Assembly (NCBI GenBank): GCA_015501605.1
Contig: JADNRZ010000007.1
Location: forward strand, 1,550,001 to 1,614,000
Origin: Panaeolus papilionaceus
Taxonomy: Eukaryota > Basidiomycota > Agaricomycetes > Agaricales
DNA: 64,000 nucleotides
Direction: 5' to 3'
The first letter of the stretch is position 1. Each line of letters opens with the position of its first letter. The notes under the pieces were generated by a model. The model did not search any database and was not told the origin of the DNA. It saw only the letters and a list, made by a program, of their open reading frames with translations. The translations under genes and the position numbers were made by a program. Positions 44,843-57,290 of this stretch are shown here, in pieces.

Positions 44843-46323
44843 ATGTTTCTATTTTCTCACATCCTCGAACTAGTTTTCAACACACCAACCAGGCCGTTCG
44901 ACACCAAAGCATATCATTCCTACCGTCGGAATGAGAGCAAGAAGATGCAGCGTTACGCAGGCTGGCTTCCAGCCAATCCGGTTATCCATCGAGGGTTTCT
45001 TCACAAACACCACGAGCACAGTTTGGACCGAATGCGCTCAGGCGCTGAGCACTACCCGGCCGTAGTGCGTTTTAAGGACGCCATCCTCGCGAACCCTTCT
45101 ATGCTTGACCTCTTCGAGCAAGCCATTCTCCAGGTGGCCCGTATCCCTGGAACGCCTACCGTAAGCCCCTAAACAATATATCAACAACTTGAATATACAT
45201 ATATTAATCCTATTTCTCCATCGCGCTTCGCCTCCCTTAGATCGAGACCTTCGAGCAATTCCTTCACCAGTTGGACATCGTTGTTGCCCAATCCCCGACC
45301 TTCCATCGTGAGAAGGACGAAAACGGCAACGAGATTGCTGAACCCATTGGCGTTCCGATGTATCTCATTTTCGATCTTTTGAGTAACACTGAGGCCGGGT
45401 ACGACCTCTTCCGCATGCCAATTTTCAACTCCGCCATCAAAGACTTGCTGGACTCCTGGGGCCAGTACCTTGCTTCTCCACCTTCGGCCAGTGTCCTTAA
45501 TGAAGGGGAAAACGGTTGGTTCAGTCCACTGGCCATTCAAATGCTTGCCGAGGGTGGTCGGGGTGAATTCAACGCAACCTACGTTGTCCCTGACCCGACA
45601 GCAGCCAACAGAGGCTATACGTCTTGGGATGCCTTCTTTGTAAGAGAGCTTCAGCCCATTGCACGCCCTATCGCTGCGGCAAACGATCCTGCCATCATCC
45701 ATAACGCTTGCGAATCAACCGTGTTCAACATAGCACACAACGTCAAGCTGCACGACAAGTTTTGGCTCAAAGCGCAACCATACTCTCTTTACGACATCCT
45801 CGACAGGAGCCCTGACGCGGCCCAATTCGCTGGTGGCACAGTTTATCAGGGCTACTTGAGCCCCCAGGATTATCACCGCTGGCACGCACCAATCAACGGT
45901 ACCGTCAAGCGAGCAGTCAACGTCCCAGGGGTCTATTTTGCCGCTCTGCCCGACGAAGGAGCCGAAGCTGATGATCCTGATCTCAAGCCTGGTGATCCTC
46001 ATGGGGCCGCCGTCCGCTCACAAGGATGGCTTACGGTTGCCTCTGCTCGTGCGCTTGTTTTCATCGAGTCCGACAACGTTGACATCGGTTTGATGTGCTT
46101 CGTGGGTATTGGGATGTCTGAGGTTTCGACCTGCGAGATAATAGTGAAGGAAGGAGATCGTGTTTCTGCTGGACAGCAGATTGGGATGTTCCATTTCGGA
46201 GGGTCGAGCCATGCGATGATCTTTGGTCCTCAGGCCCAGTTGACGTTTGCGGGTGGTGTCAAGAAGGATGCGCACCTCTTGGTCAACAGCATTCTAGCCC
46301 AGGTTCAGAAGAAAGCTGCTTAA
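44843..46323 (+). CDS. Phosphatidylserine-decarboxylase-like (possible aromatic amino acid) decarboxylase
   Basis: Two exons (44843-45160 and 45241-46323) encode 466 residues. The core has TSWDAFFVRELQPIARPI, ACESTVFNIAHNVK, FAGGTVYQGYLSPQDYHRWHAPINGTVKRAVNVPG (with the conserved His), VFIESDNVDIGLMCFVGIGMSEVSTCEIIVKEGD and FHFGGSSHAMIFG. In this family the chain self-cleaves at the Gly-Ser of the GGSS-type motif (Ser428/429 here) to form the pyruvoyl cofactor. The N-terminal extension (GWLPANPVIHRGFLH; ...FEQFLHQLDIVV) and GGSS instead of LGST place it with the soluble PSD-like branch of mushrooms. That branch includes characterised L-tryptophan decarboxylases, unlike mitochondrial PSD1. No transit peptide is obvious. 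The substrate is therefore inferred, not shown; other cluster genes (kinase, methyltransferase) are absent from this window. Confidence 0.88.
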
Positions 46324-46479
46324 ATATTGTAATTATTCAATTTTTAGTGATATGTACTATTATGTAGAGTTTTGGTGTGCATTATAAAAAAATTCAAAGG
46401 ATAAATGATCTAGCCCATGCATAACTTCGTGAGACGGTTCTAAAGAATGTGCTCATTTCAAACTTATCGACAGGAAATT
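46324..46479. other. 3' flank of the decarboxylase gene
   Basis: AT-rich, with a polyadenylation-like A run near 46386; nothing else seen. Confidence 0.4.
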
Positions 46480-46816
46480 CGAACCTTAGCAGCAGCAGCA
46501 GCACTCGCTGAAGAGATATATGTCCCTGTATTGGGCATCATCGTGACTTGAATAATATCATAACTACGAGAGGGCGGAGGCTGAGACGATGTACTCACCA
46601 TAGATCGTGCGTCCTAGCCATCTCGAAGGTAAACTACAGCTAATAGCATCATCAAATGACCAACTTGAAGGTCCAAACACCTACTGTCGTGCCCCTATTT
46701 ATGCACAAAGTTGGTATTTAAAGTGGGTCTTAGAACTGAGGAAACTCCGGGAATCCTTCTGATGATGTTGCCCAAGGTGGCGTGCGGTTCAACTGGTACT
46801 CCATCACCGTGAAGGT
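46480..46816 (-). pseudogene. Cytochrome P450 fragment (relic of the 3-9 kb family)
   Basis: On the minus strand, 46700-46816 encodes HGDGVPVEPHATLGNIIRRI then PGVSSVLRPTLNTNFV, aligning with exon 2 of P450 copy 2 (HRVPIAPYSVLGMIIRRIPG..LTLNTNF). Further along, GATCTATGGTGAGTA (the exon 3 border with its splice donor) and GCTGCTGCTGCTAAGGTTCG (exon 4 end with donor) recur in order with intron-sized spacing. No start, no heme region, and a stop in the exon 3 equivalent: a dead fragment that kept its introns, in inverse orientation to the decarboxylase gene. Confidence 0.8.
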
Positions 46817-48999
46817 TGCTTTTCAACTCCGCAGAGCATAAACAAGCGCTATGGATAAAAGAGCAATATCGAAGGCAGAAGGCAAGTGTGGCATACTGCG
46901 AAGCTGAGTATCGTAGCTTGATCACTCGTGTTGTTATTCAAGTTTCCGTGCAATGCGCGACAAAACTCGATGATGGATTTCAATGTGGGTACCTTGTATG
47001 AAACGAGACGCAATGTACACATATACCTTTAAGTCATGTAAGACCTTCGAAAGATGCATTTAAGCATACCAGCCTGTTAGATCAGGTTCCTTGATAATTT
47101 CCTTCAAAATATACTCCTCTATAAATTCACATTATGAGGGGCTCTGTACCTCAAATTGTATGTTGCGATTGGTAGCAAGTCCTCGCAATACTTAGTCGTA
47201 AAGGCTCGTAAAGGAATGAAGAGGTTCGTGACCAGCCTTACTGTAAATTGAGTTGTACGGCCTTTCCCGAACTGACAAATCTTTTCCCGCGCAGACTTTC
47301 TAATGAATCTCTCAAGGCCCAGAACTACCTTTCGTCCCACAATGCTCAAAACGTCATCTTACAAACACTTTGTTTGTGCTCGTCCGTGTGATAGCCTGAT
47401 ACGTAAGTAAGGACTGAGAAAAGGAGGCCGACTGTGTCCGACTAGATTCCATTCTGAATTCTGATGATTCAGATTCTGAAGGGCTTACTTACATATGTAG
47501 CCTGTCGTTTAATCAAGCCATGTCACAGATATACTTAGTTTGAACCATTTATCTCATGCCCTAAATTTCTGGGGACGGAAGGGGGGAGGTGCTTGATTCA
47601 GCTCAAATCTCTACGACCTTTTCTCCAGATTCGCTTTTCTGGATCTCGAGGTTAAAAACTCCCCCTGTCAAGCTTTTAAAAATTTCCGAGGCAATCGAAA
47701 CTTAGATGCGCGCGGAGTTGTACGTTCTCAAGGTTCATTGGATTTTTCCCAAAGATCCTCTCATACTCAGATTGTTATCTTGGGCTCAAGCAATCTGAGG
47801 GTGGGAAGAGAGCCTAATGTGAGCTGCGACCCAGGGTCACAGCTGGTGATCGCTCGTCATAGCGGTAGCACCCCAAAATCTTATTCATATCACTCCAATC
47901 AGTAAGCTACTATACAACCTGCGTCATCTCCAGCCTGGCAGAAGATATACTTGATCGGCCTATTCCATGGCTGCTAGAGGCCCACCTGAGCAGTTCTCAG
48001 AATATCTCTTTGCCAATATAGACTGTACAGCCCACGGCTAATCTAATCACTCCCACTTGTTCCAATGTTCAAAGGTAAAATCCGAAGTCACCGTCCTTCT
48101 AATCTGATAACTGCGTCACAGAGATGACGCAGGGAGAGGTTTAGATTTGTACCCTCGGTAGATGTTGACGTCTATAGCACGAGGCTAGTGGCTAGTCTTG
48201 AGAGAAGTAATCAAAAGTATACTTTCAAATCATATTCACTTATCAGGCGGGAAAACCACAAGCATTCCGCTATTGGTCCCTTTGATACACATCGTCTTCC
48301 ATACGGCCCATCAGGGAGTGCATTGACGGATTGCACTTACATACTTACATACTTACATACACCTTCTTCTCCATCTGTTGGTTGCGAGGGGAGATCTCAT
48401 TCAATACAGCATTGTATATCTCGGAGTCTATCACTATAATTCTGGCGGAATGCATCCTTCTGTAGACTCCGCAAGGTTCGTTCCATATGTACCCACATTC
48501 GCCGATCTACACAAAAGTCAAGTGAGGGGGGTCGCTTATGAACAGAACGGATTATGTACAATCGACACCACACATTTGGCCATATCAGAAATAAACTTCG
48601 AAACACAGAACACAGCAAGAAGAGCATCGAATTTAAAATTGCTACGGATACACTTTGGTTAACGCACGACGAGCCAGCTGAGGGCAGGAGATGCAAATAT
48701 GTGAGTACTACAAGTATGTAAGTAAGCGTCCGACGAAAGAAAAAAAAGCTGTATGAAAAAAGACCTAGACGAAAGGGAGGGAATATATAGGTATCAAAAC
48801 GACAGCATTTACTATAAGCTCTACCTGTAGGCAGCCTATGAATATAGTACTCTTGGGTAATGTTCGGCACCAAAAAAAGGAGCGAGCGAGACAAGAGAAA
48901 ACGAGAAAAGGATATGTTTGGCGGAAGGGGAGGACTATGACGAGAGGATATATAATTTAAAGGAGAAGAGGAAATGTTTGTGTTGCAGGTATGTGTTGT
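46817..48999. other. Long intergenic region, no gene supported
   Basis: Only scattered short ORFs. It includes an 8-base tandem repeat (ACTTACAT) near 48336-48361 and the T-rich (sense strand) 3' flank of the transcription-factor gene. Confidence 0.4.
48333..48361. repeat. Microsatellite (TTACATAC)n
   Basis: About 3.5 copies of an 8-base unit (ACTTACAT) in direct order. Confidence 0.75.
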
Positions 49000-51900
49000 T
49001 TACGGGCCAGAGGGAGGGACGGAATCGATTCGCAGCGTTCCAGGAGGGCCAAAAAGGCCATTCGAAGGTGCAGGTGCACTCATACGACGTCTCCTCCTCT
49101 CCGCGAGATTCACGACAACACGGTCGGGATGGCTCATCATGGCCAAGGCCGCATGATTGGTACCATCAGGCCGGTACTGGTGCTGATCTTGAGACATATA
49201 ACTCTGTGTATTTGTGTTCGAAGACTGCTGACCAGAAATAGGAATACCCGTACCCTCCTCGTCGTCACGGTCATAGCCCAAATAGACTCTCTTTGCTTGA
49301 GCAGGGCCTAAAGTTTGCGAAGGCAGCCTCTTGAAATTAGGACGTCCAGAGTTGCTAGTTGGTGAGTCAACTTCGTCGTTCTCGCCGTATGCATGCCCGC
49401 TGGGAAAGTCGACTTGGTCGGAAGCACCACTGCCACTGTTGGGGCGAGGAGATTCACTCTCCCCACCAACAGACGGCGAGCGAGACAGAACTGATGGGCT
49501 GCTGCTGTCCCGATCATGCTCATGCGTCTGGACATCAGGAGCAAACATCACTCTTGGTCCTTGTTGGCCAGAGTGGGACGCACCATGACCACTACCAGTG
49601 GTGCTTGTACTCGTCCCGCGAGCTCTGGCGCGCTTGTGGAGGTCTAGGTTAAGATTCAAAGGCGTCTGTCGTGCGAGCACAGCAGCTTCGTAGCTCTTCA
49701 AATCCTCCTTCCTGTCGCGATCCGTCTGGGCAGCGCCGCTCGCGTTAACTGGAACACCGTGAAGCGTCGTACGCACGCCAGAGGCATGAGAAGGTCTGCC
49801 TTTGATGTTATGAGCGAGGTACATTTGATGTTGTTGGGAATATTGCTGGAGTGGTGCGCCTCCGACGGGGAAGGCCAAAGGTGGAGGTGGCAACATACCT
49901 CCCATGCTCTGCATGGCGTAGGAGTCATGGACGCTGGGAGTGCGAACACTAGGAAGAGAGGAGACACGTTGACGGCGTGGTGTACCACTACCCAGGAGAC
50001 CAAGCGAAGCTCCTGGAGTCGTGGCGTCCGGTCCACTAAGAGGGGTGCGCATATACTGCTTCCAGACTTCTCGGAGGTCCTCTTTGTTGTCGCCATCCTT
50101 GTCACTGCTGAGCAAATCAGGAATACCAGATGGGAACTGGATCATGCTGGCCGAGTCGCGTTTTCCAGGAGCCGCAGGCATAGGAGTAGTCATGTCACCC
50201 CCATTCTAACAAAAACGGCGTTGTTAACATCCAATTTTTCTTTTACTCATGCAGAAGCAAAAACTCTAAATACTCACCTCTAGATGCATCTTATTATGGG
50301 CCTGGTCTGGATGAGAAAAGAAGGGCCTTCCATCGGTCGCAATTCCGGCAGTAACATCGGGGTCGTCAAGCGACATGAGTCCAAAGGACGATGAAAACTC
50401 TGCAGTGCTCGAGGTCGGCCAATCTTCTTTACAGAAATTCAAACTGAGAGACAAACCTGCTCGGTCATCAAAGCCGCTTCTTTCCAACGCAGAAAACGTC
50501 GGGAAAGACTCGTTGTGCTGACTTGAATGTTCAGACGCTGCAGACGACGAGGAAGTCGTCGACGCCGTGGAGGGTCGGTCCGGAACGCTTCCAGATAAAT
50601 GATATGGAGACTAGAAATAAATAAAAAAAACATCAATCAGTAAACTGTGACACTCGCATACAGACAAATCCTGAGTCTAGATCATGAAGGAATCCACAAA
50701 ATGCATAAACCCGAACGGGGAAATAAAATACGAGAAGCGAAGAACGAAAAACGGAAAAATAATAGACATATGTCACAATGAAACCAATATAGAAACCAAG
50801 CACGAAATTTTCAAAAACGCGGAAAAAGAGACGAGACCGACTCTAGATGGCCAACCCTGCCCAATCCACCCTTTTTACCTTCAAACTCTTCCCATGCTAG
50901 CCATTTCCAGCCCGGCAATGAATGCATCCTAAATTTATCAAACCTCGCACAAATAGAAAAGATACAATCGACTGCACGACAGAAAATGAGATCCTCTGGA
51001 TCTACACCAAACGAACAAAAATGCACTACGTTGCAGAAAAGTCGAATAAAACCCGTCTCTCCGAGGAGACGAAGCAAGAACCCAACCAGCCACCAAATCC
51101 CACCATCGGCAGCACTCTATACCCACACGCGCTCGCTCGCTCGCATGAGCATCACAAACCCAACTCTCGACGAGCGAACACAAAGAGGACATAGGCATCA
51201 CAACACGCCACACGACATGCTCTGCCACGCCATGCGCCACACGGTGCCGACACCACGTCGATCGTCCACAACGGGGTGAGGGACACTGTTCACGCGACCC
51301 CCAACGGTAAATAGATGGGGGGTCAGCGATGCGGGGGAACCGACAGGTTTCGACCCATAGCAACGCGTCGTCAAATGTGAAACCCTCCAGACAAACAATT
51401 AACGGCAGATACGGGCATTGAACGTGACACACAAGGTCGATGGGAATCGACGAAAATGGTTAGGCGAACGGAGAGTTCGCGCAGGGTTTTTAATGAAAAC
51501 CAAAAATTGAAATGGGTCATGAGGTCGATGCGGGTATATGCAATGCAATGCGAAGAAAAGGGAAAATAGAAAACATGAAAAGAAATAGGAAAGCATGAAC
51601 CGGCTGTCTCCTTGATCACCGAAAGAGGAAACGCCGGCACCAAGAAAGGAGCAGGGGGGACGGAGAGAGACACAGGAAGGGTTGAATTAATTATATCCGC
51701 CCCCCTTTAACAAGCGACGAAATCGCATCGCGCATTGCACACATGAATAAATCGTAAGAGTAATTAAGCATCACAAAGGGAATAAAAACACAAGGGGGTG
51801 GGGGGGGGGAATAAATCAAGTCACAAGAAACAAAAAAGACAAATCGCCAAAACAAAGAACGGATAAAAAAGCAAACACTAAACACCCAGCGCTGTAAAAC

Positions 51901-54900
51901 ACATACTCACATCAAACAGCCTCTCCACACTACCACGGGCACTTGCGCTAGACCCATGGCCTGCATCACTAGAGCCGTCCGTGTACACATCAACGCTTCC
52001 ACGACGACTATTGTTCGTACTGTTACTTGAGGTCGATGGAGGATACCTCGACTGGTTCATATCGTATCGCGAGAACGCAGGTGGTCCTTGTGACTGAGGT
52101 TGTTGCTGCTGTCTTGCTTGAGCCAGTTGGGCATTGAGGAGGTAGCTCGGCGCTTGAACGGCGACGGGGAAAGCAGTCGATGTGCTCGATGGTGGGGGTG
52201 CGCCGCCTCCGGGTGGCAAGAGGTCCATATTGAGGTCGATGCCTGCATTGTTGTTGAGCCCGAGGTATGGAGAGTCTATAGACTATAATGTAAAATAGGT
52301 TAGAATATGTCGATCGCAGAATTAGGAAAGGGGAAGATGAATAGGGGAAGATAAGATAATGAAACAAAAAATCCGAATACGAAACATAAAACGAGCAAAA
52401 TCCCAAGGTCGATCCCGGTTTTCGGATATCCACATCAACATCCGTGTCGCCCGCAATTAAAAAAGAATAAAAAACCATAAACCAAAAAAGAACAAATTAA
52501 AAATGTGGAATCAGACACGTAGAAAGAGATGACGAAACAAAGCACCCCCGCGCGTATTTAGACACTGATCAAATAGAAAACCAAGAGTGAAAAATGAAAA
52601 CACAGATCCGGGGTAGATAAAAATTCTTCCCCATCCCGTTTAATCAACATCATGTTCCCGGTATCTCCAGACCAACACGAGAGAGGAAAGAGAAGAAAGA
52701 AACAACGGATCTCGCAAACCCCTCCAATAAGGCGCGCTTGTCTCGTCCAATGAACAAAGGGATACGCATCCATCCAATCGCATCGTGCGGCCCACTTTAT
52801 TTCATCCCTTGTGCAGTGAAGCACAAGAAATCGCGAAAGATAAAACAAAAACAAAATAAAACAAAAGCATAGGTGACAAGGTCAACACATGAGCACCGCG
52901 TCATCGTTATCGTGTGAATGGTTTAATGACCCAGCCAATAACAAGGGATAAAGCATGCATACACGATCAAAGAGCGAAAGAACCCCAAAACTCGACGAGT
53001 GGATGGCGGATGACGGATGAGAGACCACCTAGGCGGGGAGAGCATAACACGACCAACAGTCTTCCAAAACCAAATGAAGAAAATCGAATGGTACAGCCCA
53101 AACGAAACTGCTCCGCCATCCGTTCATTACAATGATTTCAAATATCCCCACACCCAAAGCCTATCACTATCTGTCACCCAATCAACAGATAGACACATAG
53201 ATAGCGGGGACACGCCATCCTGTCATTTGCATACACCCCGTGCGTCATCCAATTCAATGTCGCATCTCCACATAGGAAAACGCAGAATTGAAATGTACGC
53301 AATCAATGTGAAATGTGAAAGACGATAAGAGAAAGAAAAAAATCAAAACGTAAAAGATATGAACGAATGAATGAATCGCAGAACAAAAGAGGGCACAAAG
53401 TATAACCAACACCCAATCCATGAACAGCTCAAGTCAAGTTGGATGTCCACTCTCGCGCTCCCACCAAACAGCGAACAAATTAGAACGAAACGCCACGGGT
53501 GCCAGCATTCAATATCCAGCACCGAGAATAAACAGCAAGTGACGCGTCCATGACGTCAATGATTCCAGCTGTCATGATGAGAAAAGGGAAGGCAAGGCGA
53601 GAGAACCAGAACCAGAACGATGATGAGAATGAAAATGGGAATGAAAAAATTATGAGAAGTGTAATCAGAGAAGAGGGGGTGCACTAATCTTGCACTCGCA
53701 CTGGAAGAAACAACTCCCAACTCAATCCATCAACGACCCACAAGGGCAGCATCATGCACAGAAAACAAGGGTAGAACGAGGTAATGAAAACAAAACAATT
53801 CAAAGTAAAAAGCTAAACTCTTTCGAGTATTGCCTTTGTTAGATACCTCCCATCCGAGGCGGCGATGATGGGGATGGGAGAATGACACGAAGGATGGGAT
53901 AAAATCGCGGCAGATGAGAAAATATCACGGGTAGATGAGATGGGATAAAGAAAATAGGAGAAAAATAAAGTCGCGGGAGATGGGATAAACACCGGGATGA
54001 TGGGAATCGAAACAATAACCAAAGTAAAGGTGAACAGGAAGGCGAAGATCAAAGGTAAAAAGGTGTATCGGAAATGAGAAGGGAAAGGGTAAACTCAAAA
54101 CACGACAGTAGCCCGCCACTCCGAGGGTCACAAAGACTCGCAACAAGGCGTAGTATGTGTCAAGGGTAGGGTGGAGAAGATGTCCAACGAGTCCATGAAA
54201 GCAACGAAAAATGAAAGAATAAAAGAAAAGATAGGAAGACAAAAAAGAGAGATCGATTAAAAATGACACATACCAATTCAAAATATCAGCCACCAGAGAG
54301 AGGGGTGCCGTCCAGACCAGACCAGAGGAGAGAATCGACCAGCAAGCGACCCAGGAAGCGTAGATCAATACGAGGACGAGGAGAGAAGACCCACATAAAC
54401 CGGCATAAAAATTGCAGCAAAAAAGAGCGAAAAAAGAAGAAAAAGGTAAAATTTTAGCACTACGAATATCGTACACTCTGAACATAAAAACCATTACCAT
54501 GATGAATATGCTGCTGCTGCTGCTGCTGTGCCGCCGCCGCCGCTCCCGAATGATGCGAATGAGCATGAGGATGAACATGATGATGCCCCATACCCATCCC
54601 ATGGGCCGCACCCAAACTCGACGTCGGCCCAGGTCCAGGTCCACCACCCACACTCCTCGGCACACCATACCCCATATCCCTCGTCGGTCCAAGCACATAC
54701 TCCGGCCCCGAACCCGTCGTCCCACTCGCAGCCGAGCTATGCAATGTCCTCCTCGAAGAACCTCCACTCGGCGCACTATGATGATCATCCCAACTCCCCA
54801 CCGAGCTCCCGCTATTCACTCCACTCCCAAAATGCTCCGGGCTAGGCGTATGCTGCAGCCCCCCTCCTCCCCCTCCCGAGCCCGACGCAGCCTGGCCTGG

Positions 54901-57290
54901 CCCCGTCTGTCCATAAATCCCAGACGAAGGGAACCCAAAGCCCGGTGCGCCACCGTAGCCCAGTGCTTCAGCCATACTCGTCACAGCTGTTGGTGGTGGT
55001 GCTCCGGGGTGCTGGCTCCCACTATGAGACCCGAGCAAAAAATCATCGTCGTAGCTCCTCCTATCCAAAGCATGAGTGCTGAAAAGCGGGGGCATCCTAT
55101 GACTACCGTGCGATGGATGGCCCTCGAGTTCCAGATCCAAAAGGCTGTTCGATGCCAGGCCGGAGGCGCTGAGTGATGAAGATGTGGACGCGGACGCGTG
55201 AATAGGGGGCGGCATGCCCAGCGACGACGCTAGACTGGCAACAGAGCTATTTTGCAAGTTATGTCCAGGTCCAACAGGCGCCGTCTGTCGATGAAATTTA
55301 ACAAACGTGCACCTCGTCTTTCGTTGCATGCATTTCGCTGTTCCCCAATCAGAATCATCAGCATCATCCAAAAAATAAATCGTAAGGCAGACGTACAACA
55401 CGGGTTAGACCCATCACAAGGCAAACTCCCCTGCACACACTGGTCACAGACTTGCTTCGAAGTCGTCGCGCGCGACGCAGACGCAGAGCCTTTTCTTCGC
55501 GCGCCCGTTCCAGCCAATAGGGGCTTTTCATTCGCATGGCATTTGTTGATGTGTCGTGAGAGCAAGTCACTGTATGTGTCAAAGCCCCACCAGAGCAGCC
55601 AAGGATAGATAAATTATGGATATGGATATCAATCGCATATTCGTCCCGAGTTAATTAAAGAGCGGTGAAGTTGTCGACACGTCGAAAAAGTAAAGTCAAG
55701 TGAAGAGGAGCGGGCAGGCCAAAGATAAACGAACAATACAGCGAGGTTCACGGCGAGTGTTGAGAACCCATTTGGATTCGGCAAGATAGAGGAGTAAGGA
55801 AAATCCACGTCGACACACAAGAATAGAACATGCGCAGTTCCAAGAAAAGAGGATGAATGAGAAAGAAAAAATTGTCAGCTCATCGATCACGGCAGAAGGA
55901 TAACCAGGAAAAAGGTGACAAAATGAAGAAAATAAAATGAACAAGGGCTCCCGTCACCGCCCACAACGATGAACTCAAGCAACAAGCAGGTATTGCCAAG
56001 CCACAAGGGACAATCCCAAAAAGGATAAGCGTAAATAGGGTGTCACAAGGGTGGTAACCAAGCAATGATTTGAACCCCATGACATCATAAACCCTCACGG
56101 GTAAACACTAAAAACACACCCTCGCATCAAACGCCAAATAAACCAAGCCAAATAATCGGCGTCATAGACCAACGACGTCATTGGCCATCAAACACTGGAC
56201 GTCAGCGCCCGGGTTCTGTCATGCCTGGCCACTAATGATCAGAGGATCAGGCGACGGGTGGGGGGATAGATTCGGCTGGACCGGACCAGCCTAGTCATAG
56301 TCACTGCATGGACGCACAAAGACTTGACGCTTTTGGGGTTCATTGTACAGATGGAGGGCATGAAGGAAGGAATGATAAAGGGAAGATATGAAGCACAGGA
56401 CGAAAGAAATAGATAGAAATAAAGGAAATAAATAAATCGAAATGAAAGTACCCACCTCCTCGCAAATTGATCACCGCAGCACTGGCACTTGTAGGGTCTG
56501 TCGCCCGTATCTAATCAATATGAAATTTTGTCAGAACTCCGCTCCACTTCATGAAAGAGATTACGGCAACAAGAGAGAGAGAGAGAAAAGTAAACGTTGA
56601 AACACTGAAGGAAACGATGAGCTGCGAGAAGGGTCTGAAACTCGCTCACAGCACCCAGTCACCCTATCGTGAATAAGGAGAAAAGAGGACCGGAGATAGA
56701 CAAGACGAGAGACCACTCCACAACACGCGCCTCGCTAGCACATCTAACGTATCGCATACCCTCAATGCGTTCATTTCCACGTCAGCGATGACATGGGTGA
56801 GGGCAGGGAAGTGAATCAGGAGAGCGAAATGAATGTGAATGGGGGGCACATCAAGGAAAGGAGAGAAAGTGAGGGAAGATGAGAAACTTGTCTCGCATCG
56901 CTAGGAGAGTGCGAGGGAGCCAACAGCACACGCGCCACGTCCCCCCACTGTAGCTCTAGGCCTAGTATCACCACAAATCCACTCCCCAACGGAGCGTCTC
57001 ACAGTGCGCCGCCTGTGAAACATCTCCAAGGGAGCGTTGAGGAGAATGAAGGAGCACCGAGGGGGAGTGAGAGATCACACCCGCTCCACCTTGTAGTATA
57101 ATACCAACCCACCCTCACTCTCCCGAACTCAATGTATCTCCACTTCCAGCTCAAAGACCACAACCGACAAAGAAAGAGAAAAAAGCAAGATGCAACAGGT
57201 AAAACACTCACGAGATCGCATATGCCTCGCTACATGCTGAGGCCTCGTAAACGTCGCCTGGCACACAGGGCACTTGTGGTCTCCGCCCAT
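49000..57290 (-). CDS. Transcription factor with two C2H2 fingers plus a Zn2Cys6 cluster
   Basis: Seven exons join with correct phase into 1026 residues: 57212-57290, 56456-56510, 55397-55569, 54475-55337, 51911-52282, 50278-50610 and 49000-50205. The ATG at 57290 starts MGGDHKCPVCQATFTRPQHV, finger 1 (C-x2-C...H-x3-H, last His split by intron 1). TGDRPYKCQCCGDQFARSDL follows, finger 2, ending RHINKCH. After about 30 residues comes CDQCVQGSLPCDGSNPC-SKCMQRKTRC, a Zn(II)2Cys6-type cluster. The remaining 900 residues are Ser/Gly/Pro/Gln/His-rich with poly-Gln and His tracts (near 54520-54570), typical of activation or disordered regions. The last exon has a basic AERRRRRMSAPAP patch. It is a nuclear DNA-binding regulator with unknown targets. 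Introns 1, 2, 4 and 5 are 701, 886, 2192 and 1300 nt, far above those of its neighbours. Confidence 0.85.

Noticed and set aside
45181..45702. 173-codon minus-strand ORF
   Set aside because: Antisense of the decarboxylase exon 2.
48397..48894. 165-codon minus-strand ORF downstream of the transcription factor
   Set aside because: Phe/Leu-rich reading of a T-rich 3' flank; no start context or motif.
53925..54788. 287-codon minus-strand ORF inside intron 4
   Set aside because: Hydrophobic, repetitive reading of a pyrimidine-rich intron overlapping a coding exon in another frame; no domain.
54412..55176. 254-codon plus-strand ORF rich in Arg/Met
   Set aside because: Antisense of a verified transcription-factor exon; the composition is a shadow of His/Gly/Ser codons.
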